DNA of 64,000 nucleotides, taken from Blastocatellia bacterium (GTDB lineage: Bacteria; Acidobacteriota; Blastocatellia; Pyrinomonadales; Pyrinomonadaceae). Position 1 is the stretch's first letter; the number at the start of each line of letters is the position of its first letter. Made by a program: the position numbers and the translations under genes. Shown here in pieces: positions 32,940-44,312 of this stretch. The stretch spans positions 49,852-113,851 of the forward strand of contig JACCVY010000107.1 of NCBI GenBank assembly GCA_013697915.1, read 5' to 3'. The notes beneath the pieces were generated by a model that searched no databases, was not told the DNA's origin, and saw only the letters and a program-made list of their open reading frames with translations.

Positions 32940-33118
32940 TCTAGTTGGAGAGCGGCTGGGCCGCCTTCCGTGCGGAAAGGCTCTGCCTTTCCGGGAGTTG
33001 AATTGATTTTGAGGCTGCGCCTCCGATGGTTGAGGCCAAGCCTCAAGAGGAGCGTTTGAATCGCCGGAAAGCCATAGGCTTTCCGCACGGAGGGCGGCGA
33101 AGCCGCAAGACGTCATCC
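32940..33118. repeat. Large inverted repeat between pdxH and the flavoprotein gene
   Basis: Outer arms GCCGCCTTCCGTGCGGAAAG (32960-32979) and CTTTCCGCACGGAGGGCGGC (33079-33098) pair almost perfectly. Inside are further hairpins, AAAGGCTCTGCCTTTCC and GAGGCTGCGCCTCC, TTGAGGCCAAGCCTCAA. It is non-coding and lies between convergent genes. Confidence 0.85.
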
Positions 33119-33121
33119 CGC

Positions 33122-34330
33122 TCAAATCGGTCGCAGCGCTTTGCGCGCCAGCTTCTTTTTCAAGCCTACGTAACCCTGCTCGCCGGCGACCAGGTCGCCC
33201 AGCACTTTCTTGATGCCGCGATGTCCCCGTGCAAACTCAATCATTCTTTCGGTAAACGGCGCGCCCCAGAAGTTTCCGTAAAAACGTCGGCGCATTTGTG
33301 AAGCGCGGCGCAGCTCGGCGCCGAAATCCTGGCGCCAGCGCGTTTCATATTCTTCCGGCCGGGCTTCAAGGAAAGCGGCGGCGAAGAGTTCGGCTGAGCG
33401 CAGCGCATAGTAAATTCCCTCGCCTGTCACAGGATCGGCAAAGCCAGCTGCATCACCCAGTAGCGCCCAGTCTTCGCCTGATGCGCGCCGTTTGTCCCAG
33501 GTTTTATCGGCCAGGCCGGGAATCCGCGCCGCATAGCGTTCGGCAGTCTCGCGCAAATTCTTCTCAATGGACCGCGCTGCATCGGTTTCTACCTTGGACC
33601 AGATCTTCGCTTTCATATTCTCGCGTTGCTGGTAATAGCCAATCATGAATTGCCACATCAACTCGTCGAGCGCCTTGTGATCAAAAGCCTCCTGCGTCGT
33701 CGCAATGCCAAACGAGATATGGTCCAGTCGCGGGAATGCCCAGGCATAGCCAACCCAGCGCGGCAGAAAAGCAACCACAGTCGGAGCAGCGGCTTTTTCC
33801 GGCAAGGGCGCGCGGTAACCAAATGCGACTTCCATGTCGGCGGCCGCGAGCGGGCCCGCTAATTTCTTCGCGATGCCGCTGTTTGCTCCATCGGCGGCAA
33901 CCAGAAACTTAGTGGTCCACTGAGCGCCACTGGCATCCCGAACCGACCACCCTTTCGTCGTTCGAGTCACTGCTCGCGCGGAAATCTTTTGCGAGATGAC
34001 GTCAGCACCGGCGGCCTGCGCACGATCGCGGAGATAAGAGTCAAACGCAATGCGCGAATAGATCGCGAACGGTTCATCGAGTTTCAAATGCAGGCGCTGG
34101 CCAGACGGCGAATACAACTCCAACTCATTGACAGTGCGGCCAACCGCGCCCAGCAAATGAGGCCACGCTTTGAGTGCTTTCGCGGTGACGCCGCCGCCGC
34201 AGGCTTTTGGCTCGCCTTCGGGCCGGCCATCGAACAGCGCTACGCGCGCGCCGCCCGCAGCCAGACGCTCGGCCGCAAATGAACCCGCTGGTCCAGCGCC
34301 AACAATCAGCACATCAAATTCTTCGTTCAT
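33122..34330 (-). CDS. Geranylgeranyl-reductase-family FAD-dependent oxidoreductase
   Basis: The 402-residue flavoprotein has the FAD fold VLIVGAGPAGSFAAERLA (about residues 7-24), KACGGGVTAKAL, the typical substrate-domain opening of the geranylgeranyl reductase/lycopene-cyclase-like family, VAADGANSGIAK, and GDAAGFADPVTGEGIYYALR (around residues 300-320). Members saturate prenyl chains of lipids, quinones or chlorophyll side chains, or hydroxylate lipids; a role in menaquinone or isoprenoid lipid saturation is plausible. ATG 34330 (MNEEFDVLIVG) is used, since the 13 codons upstream arise from a palindromic repeat. Confidence 0.88.
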   Translation of the reverse strand: MNEEFDVLIVGAGPAGSFAAERLAAGGARVALFDGRPEGEPKACGGGVTAKALKAWPHLLGAVGRTVNELELYSPSGQRLHLKLDEPFAIYSRIAFDSYLRDRAQAAGADVISQKISARAVTRTTKGWSVRDASGAQWTTKFLVAADGANSGIAKKLAGPLAAADMEVAFGYRAPLPEKAAAPTVVAFLPRWVGYAWAFPRLDHISFGIATTQEAFDHKALDELMWQFMIGYYQQRENMKAKIWSKVETDAARSIEKNLRETAERYAARIPGLADKTWDKRRASGEDWALLGDAAGFADPVTGEGIYYALRSAELFAAAFLEARPEEYETRWRQDFGAELRRASQMRRRFYGNFWGAPFTERMIEFARGHRGIKKVLGDLVAGEQGYVGLKKKLARKALRPI

Positions 34331-34342
34331 CAATTGGGCCTG

Positions 34343-34408
34343 GTTTAGAGTAGAAGCTTTAGCTTGCATTACCCCCGAATCCGCAACCTAAAGGTTGTAC
34401 TCTCAACT
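34343..34408. repeat. Palindromic repeat family A copy
   Basis: AGAGTAGAAGCTTTAGCTTG and GCAACCTAAAGGTTGTACTC. It lies immediately upstream of the flavoprotein gene on the minus strand. Confidence 0.85.
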
Positions 34409-34534
34409 TCTAGTTCGGGATGATAGTTGGCTTCTAATGTTCAGAGCAATTGGTGTGATAAAATCCGCCTGTTCCCTGACAGCAAGGCAAGTACACGGAC
34501 CCAATTATTTGCGTACGCGGGGCTCGGTGTTTTT

Positions 34535-34613
34535 GAACAGGATTTCAGGAGTTACAAGACAACGTGCGATATACGTGCTCGACTCTTGTGAATCCTGTAA
34601 ATCCTGTCTGAGG
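34535..34613. repeat. Inverted short-word repeat upstream of the MEMO1-AMMECR1 gene
   Basis: GAACAGGATTTCAGGAGTTAC faces GTGAATCCTGTAAATCCTGTC (both slightly shortened), similar to the element at 24303. The stretch 34409-34635 contains no convincing gene. Confidence 0.72.
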
Positions 34614-34635
34614 CTTTTTGTTTCTGGAAGGATCA

Positions 34636-36015
34636 ATGGGAAACGCAAGCGCAATTGTTTTCTCGGGAATTGCTCCTCATCCGCCGATCATGGTTCCCGA
34701 AGTCGGCCGCGAAGCGATTGCCGCGGTGCAAGGCTCGATCGATGCGATGGCGGAACTGACCAGCCGCATTATCCAGAGCGGCGCCGAAACAGTCGTAATC
34801 ATTTCACCTCATGCGCCACTCAGCGCTGACGCGTTTGTCTCCTACCACTCGCAACCGCTTCATGGAGATTTTGCAAACTTTCGCGCGCCGGCGACAACGG
34901 TCGAGTTTCCGCTGGATGACGAACTGCTCGCCGCAATCGTTAACGCCGCAGCGGATCAGAATTATGAGGTGCCCGCGCTTGAGGACGCCAAGCTGGACCA
35001 TGGGACCGCAGTGCCCCTTTACTTCCTCGATCGCAACGGTTGGCAGGGACGTGTGGTGGCGCTTGGCTACAGCTTTCTGGGAAACGAAGATCATGTGAAG
35101 TTTGGCGAATGCATTCGCAAGGCATCGGAGAGCGTCGGTCGAGCCGTGGCTTTTATCGCCAGCGGCGATTTAAGTCATCGGTTGAAACCGGAAGCGCCCG
35201 CCGGCTACAACCCCTCGGCGCATTTGTTTGATGAACAGGTTGTGGATGCGTTGACGCGCAACACACCCGGGCAAATCATTGATATCGATCCGGATCTGCG
35301 CCGCGCGGCCGGCGAGTGTGGCTACCGTTCAATACTTGTCGCGCTCGGCCTGGCGGAAAGTTTGCGGGCGGCTTGCGAGGTCCTGCACTACGAAGCGCCA
35401 TTTGGCGTAGGTTATCTGGTGGCCCAACTGACGGATGTTAAGGCAGGAGGTGCAAAAAAATCTGACTCCGCATTGGTCAGCGATCAAACTTCGATTCAAG
35501 AAAACTTGCCGGCGCTGGCGCGACGCGCAGTGGAAATTTTTGTGAGCAACGGCAAACGGATTGCAGTTTCGCAAGACGCTGCTGGAATTCTGGGCGCGCG
35601 CGCTGCTTGTTTTGTATCGATCAAAACGCGCGAGGGAGACTTGCGCGGCTGCATCGGCACTATCGAACCGTTAAAAGAAACGCTTGGCGAGGAATTAGTC
35701 GCAAACGCAATCAGCGCGGCCACGCGCGATCCGCGCTTCGCTCCCGTGGAGGAAAACGAACTACCGAACCTCAAGTACTCAGTCGATATCCTGGCCGCGC
35801 CCGAGCCTGCCACTTTTGCCGATCTCGATCCGGCGGTTTACGGAGTGATCGTTGAAGACGAATCGCACGTGGCTCGGGGTTTGTTATTGCCCGATATCGA
35901 CGGCGTGGACACGGCTGAGCAGCAGGTAAACATCGCAGCCCGCAAGGCCGGGATTCCGCCGGGAACACCGCTCAAGCTTTCACGTTTTCGCGTGGATCGT
36001 TTTTGTGAGAAGTAG
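34636..36015 (+). CDS. MEMO1-like and AMMECR1-like domains in one protein (AmmeMemoRadiSam A/B fusion)
   Basis: The 459-residue protein joins a LigB/MEMO1-like domain (about 1-265; AIVFSGIAPHPPIMVPEVG, SPHAPLSADAF, SGDLSHRL and HYEAPFGVGYLV) to an AMMECR1 domain (about 285-459; GCIGTIEPLKETLGEELV and AARKAGIPPGTPLKLSRFRVDRF). In other bacteria the A and B proteins accompany a radical SAM protein as the AmmeMemoRadiSam system; no radical SAM gene is nearby here. Start ATG 34636 has GGAAGGA eight bases upstream. Biochemical function of the system is not established in my knowledge. Confidence 0.87.
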   Translation: MGNASAIVFSGIAPHPPIMVPEVGREAIAAVQGSIDAMAELTSRIIQSGAETVVIISPHAPLSADAFVSYHSQPLHGDFANFRAPATTVEFPLDDELLAAIVNAAADQNYEVPALEDAKLDHGTAVPLYFLDRNGWQGRVVALGYSFLGNEDHVKFGECIRKASESVGRAVAFIASGDLSHRLKPEAPAGYNPSAHLFDEQVVDALTRNTPGQIIDIDPDLRRAAGECGYRSILVALGLAESLRAACEVLHYEAPFGVGYLVAQLTDVKAGGAKKSDSALVSDQTSIQENLPALARRAVEIFVSNGKRIAVSQDAAGILGARAACFVSIKTREGDLRGCIGTIEPLKETLGEELVANAISAATRDPRFAPVEENELPNLKYSVDILAAPEPATFADLDPAVYGVIVEDESHVARGLLLPDIDGVDTAEQQVNIAARKAGIPPGTPLKLSRFRVDRFCEK

Positions 36016-36059
36016 GACAGGCAGGTCTTTCGCAGGTAATCGGCTTTGCGCTAAAAGTC

Positions 36060-36345
36060 ATAGCGGGCGTCCGTGTCGGCTATGCCGCCTGATGTGCGGT
36101 GGAGGCTTCGCGCCCCGCCGTAGTGATCCTAAGTTTGGGCTACGCCCTGGTTCGAGCTTAGCCCTGCAAGCTAGCAGGGAGAAAAAGCGTCTTCAGCTAA
36201 GGAATCCGAACTCGAATGTAGGCGAAGACCGAACCAAGGGCATGGCCCGATTTAGCTCTGACTGTAACGGCGGGGCACAGCCACCGCCGCACATCGGGCG
36301 GCATAGCCGTAGCCAAGCCAGCACACTTTTGAGGCAAAGCCCGAT
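36060..36345. repeat. Long imperfect inverted repeat in the 369-base gap before gyrB
   Basis: The left arm (about 36075-36155) reads CGGCTATGCCGCCTGATGTG and GGAGGCTTCGCGCCCCGCCG; the right arm (about 36236-36312), on the opposite strand, has the matching CGGCTATGCCGCCCGATGTG and GGCTGTGCCCCGCCG. The arms are about 80 bases with mismatches, separated by about 80 bases. No open frame with a convincing start crosses it. The gap holds nothing else. Confidence 0.82.
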
Positions 36346-36384
36346 TCGAGCTGTGGAAGAGGAAAGGCCGAATGTCTGTCATGC

Positions 36385-38883
<2,499 letters not shown>

Positions 38884-38916
38884 CTATATGTCCTGACTTT
38901 ACTCTCCCAGCTCAAC

Positions 38917-40059
38917 TCAGTCCTTGGCCGCAACTGCCGAGAAAGTGCTTCGGTTCAACTCCGGCGGCACTGCCTGGCCTGCGACAATCTCGTAAACGTT
39001 TGCTTTGGAAATGAACCCTTCAACGTGGCTTCGTTTCGAGGTGGTGATGAATGTCTGCGTGCGACCTTCAAGGTATTCCAAAAGACGTCTTATCCGATTT
39101 TCGTCCAGCTCAGCGTCGACATCGTCGATGAGAAAAAGTGGGCGATCATCATGCCATGAATTATACACCGAAATCGCCGCTAAGTCTAAGAGCAGCAATG
39201 CGCTACGTTGCTGTCCAGAGCTGCCAAAAACGCGCAATTCCCGGCCCGCCAAGTGCACCTGCAAATCGTCTCGGTGCGGACCAAGCAAAGCGCGCCCGGC
39301 CGCCGCTTCCGCAGGCAATCTAAGTTGCAGCCGTTCGCTCAAGAGTGCTTCGTAATCACTCAAATCACCCTTGCCGTCCAGTGACGAGGAATAACGAATG
39401 TGAAGTTCAGCCGGCTCGAATAATGACCGTTCGAGCTCACTGTTCAAACGTTCAGTGTAATCAACTCTCGCCTCATGAATTTCCGCCGCCAAGCGGGCCA
39501 GTTGTTGGTTCCAGGGTGCTAAGAGATCCTGCAATTCCGCCAGCCGGCGATCGCGCTCGAGGTTGTCCTGAAGAATGCGGTTCTTTTGTTTGATGACACG
39601 GTTGTAATCGGAAACTGTGCGCACATAGGCGGGACGCAATGAAGCAACGCCACGATCGATGAAATGGCGCCGTGCTTCCGGCATACCCCGCACCACTTCA
39701 AGCTGGTCCGCCGTAAACGAAAAAACCTGCAACTGGCCCAGGTATCGAGTGAGTTGTTCGCGCTTGCCGTTAACCGCGATCGACTTGGTGTTTTCTTTCA
39801 GCGTTACGCGCAGATCGCGTTGCAGGCTGTCGCCACTGGAAACTTGACCGGCGACAAACGCGCTGTCCTGTCCAAAGCTTATCGTTTCCTGAAGGCGTTG
39901 AGTGCGAAAGGATTTTGTTCGGGAGAGAACGTGAATAGCCTCAACCCAGTTTGTTTTACCCTGGCCGTTGTTGCCGTGGATGATGTTTAGACCGGGACCC
40001 CAAAAGATCTTTCCGCTGAGGTTACGGAAATTTTCTACTTCAACAAAGTCGAGGATCAT
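38917..40059 (-). CDS. recF: Recombination mediator RecF
   Basis: The 380-residue protein has the ABC/SMC-like ATPase Walker A IIHGNNGQGKTNWVEA (about residues 26-41), FIDRGVASLRP, the LLGPHRDDLQVHLAG segment and the signature FGSSGQQRSALLLL with Walker B FLIDDVDAELDENR. RecF loads RecA at gaps with RecO and RecR. Located 39 bases upstream of gyrB on the same strand and downstream of dnaN. Secure. Confidence 0.96.
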   Translation of the reverse strand: MILDFVEVENFRNLSGKIFWGPGLNIIHGNNGQGKTNWVEAIHVLSRTKSFRTQRLQETISFGQDSAFVAGQVSSGDSLQRDLRVTLKENTKSIAVNGKREQLTRYLGQLQVFSFTADQLEVVRGMPEARRHFIDRGVASLRPAYVRTVSDYNRVIKQKNRILQDNLERDRRLAELQDLLAPWNQQLARLAAEIHEARVDYTERLNSELERSLFEPAELHIRYSSSLDGKGDLSDYEALLSERLQLRLPAEAAAGRALLGPHRDDLQVHLAGRELRVFGSSGQQRSALLLLDLAAISVYNSWHDDRPLFLIDDVDAELDENRIRRLLEYLEGRTQTFITTSKRSHVEGFISKANVYEIVAGQAVPPELNRSTFSAVAAKD

Positions 40060-40107
40060 CGATGGATTTTAGCATGAGCGCTGGTCAATTTCCCTTTCGC
40101 TCTAGTG

Positions 40108-40153
40108 AAAAAAGCCAAAGCGCCCTTGTTCCGAAAAACAAGAGCGCTTTTTC
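40108..40153 (-). terminator. Rho-independent terminator after dnaN
   Basis: On the minus strand AGCGCTCTTGTT and AACAAGGGCGCT form a stem with a TTTCGG loop, followed by TTGGCTTTTTT. It sits between dnaN and recF, so recF-gyrB probably has its own promoter or reads through. Confidence 0.82.
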
Positions 40154-40179
40154 TCTCTGTTCAGATTTAAGACTCGATC

Positions 40180-41289
40180 TCACAGCCGCATCGGCATGAC
40201 GACGTATTTGTAGTCATAGTCGCCACCTTCGACCGGTCGCAGTTGCGCTTGTGAATTGCCATCCTTGAATTCAAAAGCTACCGCGCCTTCACCGATCACA
40301 TTCAAAAATTCCAGCAGGTACTGCGCGTTGAAACCGATGTCTGTTTCCTCTCCAGAGTATTCTGCCTGGATCGTTTCGCTTGCTTCGCCTTCTTCAGCGT
40401 TCTGCGAGCTGATCACTAATTGATTCGGTTCGAGATGGAAACGAATTGCATGCGAGCGTTCATCCGACATGAGGGCTACGCGTCTGACTGCCGAATTTAA
40501 CTGGCCACAGTCGAACTGCACCGACTTATCGTTATTCTTAGGCATCACCATGTCGTAATTCGGAAACTGACCGTACAACATTCTCGACACCAAAAGCCGC
40601 GGACCGACTTCGAAAAAGATATGATTAGTGTCCAGACCCAGGTTGATGTCGCCTTCAAAGCCAGCGGTGAGTTTCGTTAATTCTGCCAAGGTTTTTCGCG
40701 GAATCAGCGTGTCAATGGCGTCACTTCCGTCCTTTGAAACTCCTTTTCGCTCCACGTAAGCCAGCCGGTGGCCGTCGGTCGTAACCATCTTCGCTCCGGT
40801 GTCATCCATGATGAACTTTGCGCCGGAGAGCGTATAGCGAGACTCTTCCTGCGTGATTGCGAAGATTGTCTTATCGATGAACGACTTAATGATCTCCGCC
40901 GACAACTTCGTCGGCGTTGATTTGGACGAAGGAACTTCCGGAAACGCATCGCGCGCGACACCGACCATCTTGAATTTTGTCTTATCGCAGGTAACGGTGA
41001 CCCAATCGTTGCTTTCTTTTTTGAAAGTTACCGGCGCGTCTGGCAGTAATCGCGCTATCTCAAAAAGTTTTCGCGCCTGCACACAAATAGACCCTTCAGT
41101 TGAAACATCAGCGTCCATGTCACAACGAATGGTTACGTCGAGATCCGTTCCCGTAAGCCGAATATTATTTTCGCCAACAGACTCAATGAGAATGTTCGAC
41201 AGCACAGGAATAGTGTTTTTCTTTTCTACCACACCCTGCACGTACGCCAGTTCCCGTTGCAAATTCTGTTTGCTAACCACGAATTGCAT
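40180..41289 (-). CDS. dnaN: DNA polymerase III sliding clamp (beta)
   Basis: The 369-residue protein begins MQFVVSKQNLQRELAYVQGV and shows the three tandem clamp domains: VLSNILIESVGENNIRLTGTDLDVT early, then KFIMDDTGAKMVTTDGHRLAYVE and VVMPMRL at the extreme C-terminus, the usual end of the family. It tethers polymerase III and other enzymes to DNA. ATG 41289 has AAGGAG six bases upstream; the 13 extra upstream codons are not needed. Followed by a terminator. Secure. Confidence 0.97.
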   Translation of the reverse strand: MQFVVSKQNLQRELAYVQGVVEKKNTIPVLSNILIESVGENNIRLTGTDLDVTIRCDMDADVSTEGSICVQARKLFEIARLLPDAPVTFKKESNDWVTVTCDKTKFKMVGVARDAFPEVPSSKSTPTKLSAEIIKSFIDKTIFAITQEESRYTLSGAKFIMDDTGAKMVTTDGHRLAYVERKGVSKDGSDAIDTLIPRKTLAELTKLTAGFEGDINLGLDTNHIFFEVGPRLLVSRMLYGQFPNYDMVMPKNNDKSVQFDCGQLNSAVRRVALMSDERSHAIRFHLEPNQLVISSQNAEEGEASETIQAEYSGEETDIGFNAQYLLEFLNVIGEGAVAFEFKDGNSQAQLRPVEGGDYDYKYVVMPMRL

Positions 41290-41328
41290 GTTCGACTCCT
41301 TACGCTTTGCGCCTTCACTTACAGCCAT

Positions 41329-41631
41329 AGATTTCTCCTCGACATTTTCTGTCTCTAATTAACATAAACATTCTATATATTTCCAGTAGTAGCAGTAGGG
41401 CCTGTTGATTTGTGGAAACTGCTTTCTAAACCAATTAACACCTGGGCGAAACGATGTTGATAAAACCGTGGACGCTTCTTCAGGAATTCACCAGCGTTGT
41501 CGAAAAGTTTTCCTAAACAAACTTATTCTAGTCTTTCACAACCCTGTTCTCAAATACCTGAGGAATGCAAGACTTTATGTAAAGTTGCGGCCCGTTTTCA
41601 CGACTAAAACCATTAACCGCCTTGTGGAAAA
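41329..41631. promoter_or_regulatory. dnaA-dnaN intergenic region with DnaA-like boxes
   Basis: About 300 bases without a gene. It contains DnaA-box-like words TGTTGATAA (41455-41463, one mismatch), TGTGGAAAA (41623-41631, one mismatch) and TGTGGAAAC (41411-41419, two mismatches), plus AT-rich TTAACATAAACATTCTATATA near 41358 (slightly shortened). It is the dnaN promoter region and may be part of a bipartite origin. Confidence 0.6.
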
Positions 41632-43050
41632 TTACTTCTGTAAACTCTCAGCCAAGTCGAGCAACAGTCTTTGAAAAGTCGAATCACTTGCCGCCATTGA
41701 CTGAATCTTTGCGAAAGAATGAATCACCGTTGTGTGGTGCTTGCCGCCGAACGCTCGGCCGATTTCCGGATAGCTGCGGTTCGTCAGTCGCTTGCAAAGA
41801 TACATGGCAATCTGACGAGGAAAAGCAAATTGTCGCGAATTGTTTTTGGAAACCAATTGCTCAACTGAAAGCTTATAAGCCGCGGCGACTGCCTTTTGAA
41901 TATGGGGTATTGTCACCAGGCCAGGCTCTTCGTCACTGGCTATGTTTCTGATCGCGTCCCTGGCCAAATCCTCGTTTATCGCAGTGCCTCGCAACGAAGA
42001 TATCGCTAATAGTCTGATCAGCGACCCTTCCAACTCACGCACGTTGTTCTTGACGCGGGTGGCGATAAAGAGAGCTACCTCATCAGGAATCGCGACTCCC
42101 ATGGTTTCAGCTTTTCGTTTAAGAATAGCCACCTTTGTCTCTAGATCAGGCGGCTCCAGGTCGGCAATCAGTCCCCATTCGAATCGCGAATGTAGTCTCT
42201 CTTCAAGCGTTGGTATTTCGCGAGGCGGACAATCGGAGCTGATAACGATTTGCTTCTGTTGTTCATACAAAGCATTGAAGGTATGGAAAAATTCTTCCTG
42301 CGTACGTTCCTTCCCGGCCATGAACTGAATGTCGTCGATCAATAAAACATCGACTGAACGATATTTCTCCCTAAAGCTGGGAGTCTTATCGAAGCGAATT
42401 GCATTGATCAACTCATTCATGAAACGCTCAGATGACAGATAACGAAGGGTTAAATGCGGGTTTCGCTGTTTGATGGCGTGACCGCAAGCATGCATCAGGT
42501 GTGTCTTACCCAAACCTACACCACCGTACAGGTAAAGCGGGTTGTAGGTCTTGCCGGGCGCCTGGGCCACGGCCAGCGAAGCAGCATGAGCAAACTGATT
42601 ACATGAACCAACCACAAAACTTTCAAACGTGTACTTCGAATTCAACACAGGATCGAGTGCTACCTGTTGCTTCTGCGCAAAAGAATCTTGAACGGTTTGT
42701 GGCAGCGGTGACGTTTGGACAGATCGAGACACGGCGGTGCCCGTGCCGAACGAATTTCGATCTTCCGCTTGCACAGTTGCAGCGGAACCTTCGTCGGGCA
42801 AAACCCAGTCAACCGAGTAGCCAGACAGATTTACTTCGCCGAATGATTGGTCAATCAGATTTGCGTAATGAACTGTGACCCAATTGCGAACCGCAAGATT
42901 GGGAGCACGGAGGCGAATAACATGGCGACTGTTGTCTATGCCTTCAAAGCGAATGGGATTGAACCAAGTCTCAAAACTCTCACCTTGCAGTTTCGTCTTG
43001 ATAGAGCAGAGGATGTCGTCCCACAGATCGGTTTGCTGGAGGTCAAGCAT
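41632..43050 (-). CDS. dnaA: Chromosomal replication initiator DnaA
   Basis: The 472-residue AAA+ initiator has an N-terminal domain (LWDDILCSIKTKLQGESFETW), a variable linker (about 110-140), Walker A GGVGLGKTHLMHACG (about 179-193), Walker B LLIDDIQFMAG, and the DNA-binding domain with the DnaA signature FGGKHHTTVIHSFAKI near the end. It binds DnaA boxes and opens the origin. It starts at ATG 43050 and diverges from rpmH. Secure. Confidence 0.97.
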   Translation of the reverse strand: MLDLQQTDLWDDILCSIKTKLQGESFETWFNPIRFEGIDNSRHVIRLRAPNLAVRNWVTVHYANLIDQSFGEVNLSGYSVDWVLPDEGSAATVQAEDRNSFGTGTAVSRSVQTSPLPQTVQDSFAQKQQVALDPVLNSKYTFESFVVGSCNQFAHAASLAVAQAPGKTYNPLYLYGGVGLGKTHLMHACGHAIKQRNPHLTLRYLSSERFMNELINAIRFDKTPSFREKYRSVDVLLIDDIQFMAGKERTQEEFFHTFNALYEQQKQIVISSDCPPREIPTLEERLHSRFEWGLIADLEPPDLETKVAILKRKAETMGVAIPDEVALFIATRVKNNVRELEGSLIRLLAISSLRGTAINEDLARDAIRNIASDEEPGLVTIPHIQKAVAAAYKLSVEQLVSKNNSRQFAFPRQIAMYLCKRLTNRSYPEIGRAFGGKHHTTVIHSFAKIQSMAASDSTFQRLLLDLAESLQK

Positions 43051-43173
43051 TGGCGCACTTAAGCAATCGGTAAACTAAAAACATACGAATGGATTACTCT
43101 CAAAAACCAGTCTTCTAAATTGAATTAAATCAGCCTCACGCGTGGCTGAGGATCCGGCTGCGACCCGGCCTGT

Positions 43174-43205
43174 TTATCCACAGGGTTTTCCTCACTTGTG
43201 GATAA
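43174..43205. promoter_or_regulatory. Two inverted perfect DnaA boxes
   Basis: TTATCCACA at 43174-43182 and its complement TGTGGATAA at 43197-43205 are exact matches to the DnaA box consensus, in inverted orientation, 14 bases apart, upstream of dnaA. Confidence 0.85.
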
Positions 43206-43466
43206 CCGAAAGCTGTTAAAGTAAAGCTTTAAGCTTATTGGTATCAATAACTTACGAGATAAGTCGGAACCGGGCGGAGACTAACATAGAGGGTAGCCGG
43301 GAGGCAAGAAAGCGGACATTATAAAACACCGGTGAATACTAAACGTTGAGGGCTTTTGCCTTTAACGGAAAATTCGGATCAAAGCAAAATCCAATTCGGC
43401 AATACCTGCTTCTGGCAAACACAGGAAATGCCCGGCTCACTGCTGTACTGGCTTTGTGCTCCTTTC

Positions 43467-43496
43467 TTGACAGACGGTCTTTCCGAAAGCTAGTCT
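43467..43496 (+). promoter_or_regulatory. Possible sigma-70 promoter for rpmH
   Basis: TTGACA at 43467-43472 is a perfect -35; an 18-base spacer leads to TAGTCT at 43491-43496 as a weak -10. It lies 33 bases upstream of the rpmH start. Confidence 0.45.
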
Positions 43497-43529
43497 TACC
43501 CTTTTCTTTAGGCGGGAGAATTTGTAACT

Positions 43530-43676
43530 ATGTCGAAGCGAACGTTTCAACCGAATAATCGCCGGCGCGCAAAAACGCACGGGTTCAGAGCCAGGATGGC
43601 CACCAAAGCCGGCAGGCTGGTCTTAAAGCGTCGGCGCTCCAAGGGCCGTCGTCGTCTGACTCCTTCACATTACTAA
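43530..43676 (+). CDS. rpmH: Ribosomal protein L34
   Basis: The 48-residue protein starts [20 protein letters not shown] and is rich in Arg/Lys, ending RLTPSHY. This is the standard L34 sequence; it binds 23S rRNA in the large subunit. It begins at ATG 43530, with GGGAGAA upstream. It heads the rpmH-rnpA-yidD-yidC-jag-mnmE-mnmG cluster. Secure. Confidence 0.97.
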   Translation: MSKRTFQPNNRRRAKTHGFRARMATKAGRLVLKRRRSKGRRRLTPSHY

Positions 43677-43684
43677 TACTGTTC

Positions 43685-44038
43685 ATGACCGAGTACCTGC
43701 GGGGCAGTCGCGATTTCCAGAAGGTTTATCGCAACGGGAAGCGCTACGACGGCACATTGATGACAGCCTTTATTTTGCCAAACAAGCTGTCGCAAAACAG
43801 GTTTGGAATCACTGCTTCGCGTAAGGCTGTGGGCAACGCGGTTTTGCGAAATAGGGCGCGCCGGTTGCTAAGAGAAACGTTTCGCTTGAAGAAGTCGTCG
43901 TTATCGGATTTACAAGAAAAATACGATTGGGTAGTTAATGCCAAACGCAGGTTGCCCTCGTTTAAATTGAACGCTACGGTTGAAGAGTTCGAAAAGTTAC
44001 TATCGAAGATCGCGCAGCAGGAAAGCGATAAGTCGTAA
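43685..44038 (+). CDS. rnpA: Ribonuclease P protein component
   Basis: The 117-residue basic protein has the RnpA signature [25 protein letters not shown] (in part [20 protein letters not shown], about residues 44-63), which binds the RNase P RNA. It processes tRNA 5' ends. It lies eight bases after rpmH, the conserved pairing, and the C-terminal tail is unusually Ser/Lys-rich. Secure. Confidence 0.95.
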   Translation: MTEYLRGSRDFQKVYRNGKRYDGTLMTAFILPNKLSQNRFGITASRKAVGNAVLRNRARRLLRETFRLKKSSLSDLQEKYDWVVNAKRRLPSFKLNATVEEFEKLLSKIAQQESDKS

Positions 44039-44052
44039 TACGGAACGCTGAC

Positions 44053-44262
44053 GTGAAGCCGTTATTAATCGCATTACTTAAGTCCTATAAAAACTTCGTT
44101 TCTCCATTTCTTCCGCCCGCTTGCAGATTCTATCCAACATGTTCTGAATATGCCGCTGAAGCGATTGGCCGGTATGGCGCGGTGCGTGGGAGCGCCCTCG
44201 CCTTGCGAAGATTGCTGCGGTGTCACCCTTTTAGTGCCGGTGGCTATGATCCTGTCAAATAA
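44053..44262 (+). CDS. yidD: Membrane protein insertion efficiency factor YidD
   Basis: The 69-residue protein has the family block [21 protein letters not shown] (in part [19 protein letters not shown], about residues 22-40) with two conserved cysteines, and ends [18 protein letters not shown]. It assists YidC-dependent insertion at the membrane. It lies between rnpA and yidC, its normal position. Secure. Confidence 0.95.
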   Translation: MKPLLIALLKSYKNFVSPFLPPACRFYPTCSEYAAEAIGRYGAVRGSALALRRLLRCHPFSAGGYDPVK

Positions 44263-44312
44263 TCGAACCCGTGCGATGGATGCGGCCGAGCAATAGTTGG
44301 GCTACCAATTCA

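Larger units (their letters stand above)
43051..43529. promoter_or_regulatory. Candidate replication origin, dnaA-rpmH divergent gap
   Basis: This 479-base region has no convincing gene. It holds two perfect DnaA boxes (43174-43205), an AT-rich stretch (AATTGAATTAAATC near 43117), and AAAGCTTTAAGCTTATTGG near 43223. The leftward gyrB-recF-dnaN-dnaA block and the rightward rpmH-to-atpG block diverge from here, the pattern expected around oriC. A predicted promoter for rpmH also lies in it. Confidence 0.7.

Noticed and set aside
34409..34635. Plus-strand open frame covering 34395-34829
   Set aside because: It overlaps repeat DNA and the start of the MEMO1-AMMECR1 gene in another frame, without motifs.
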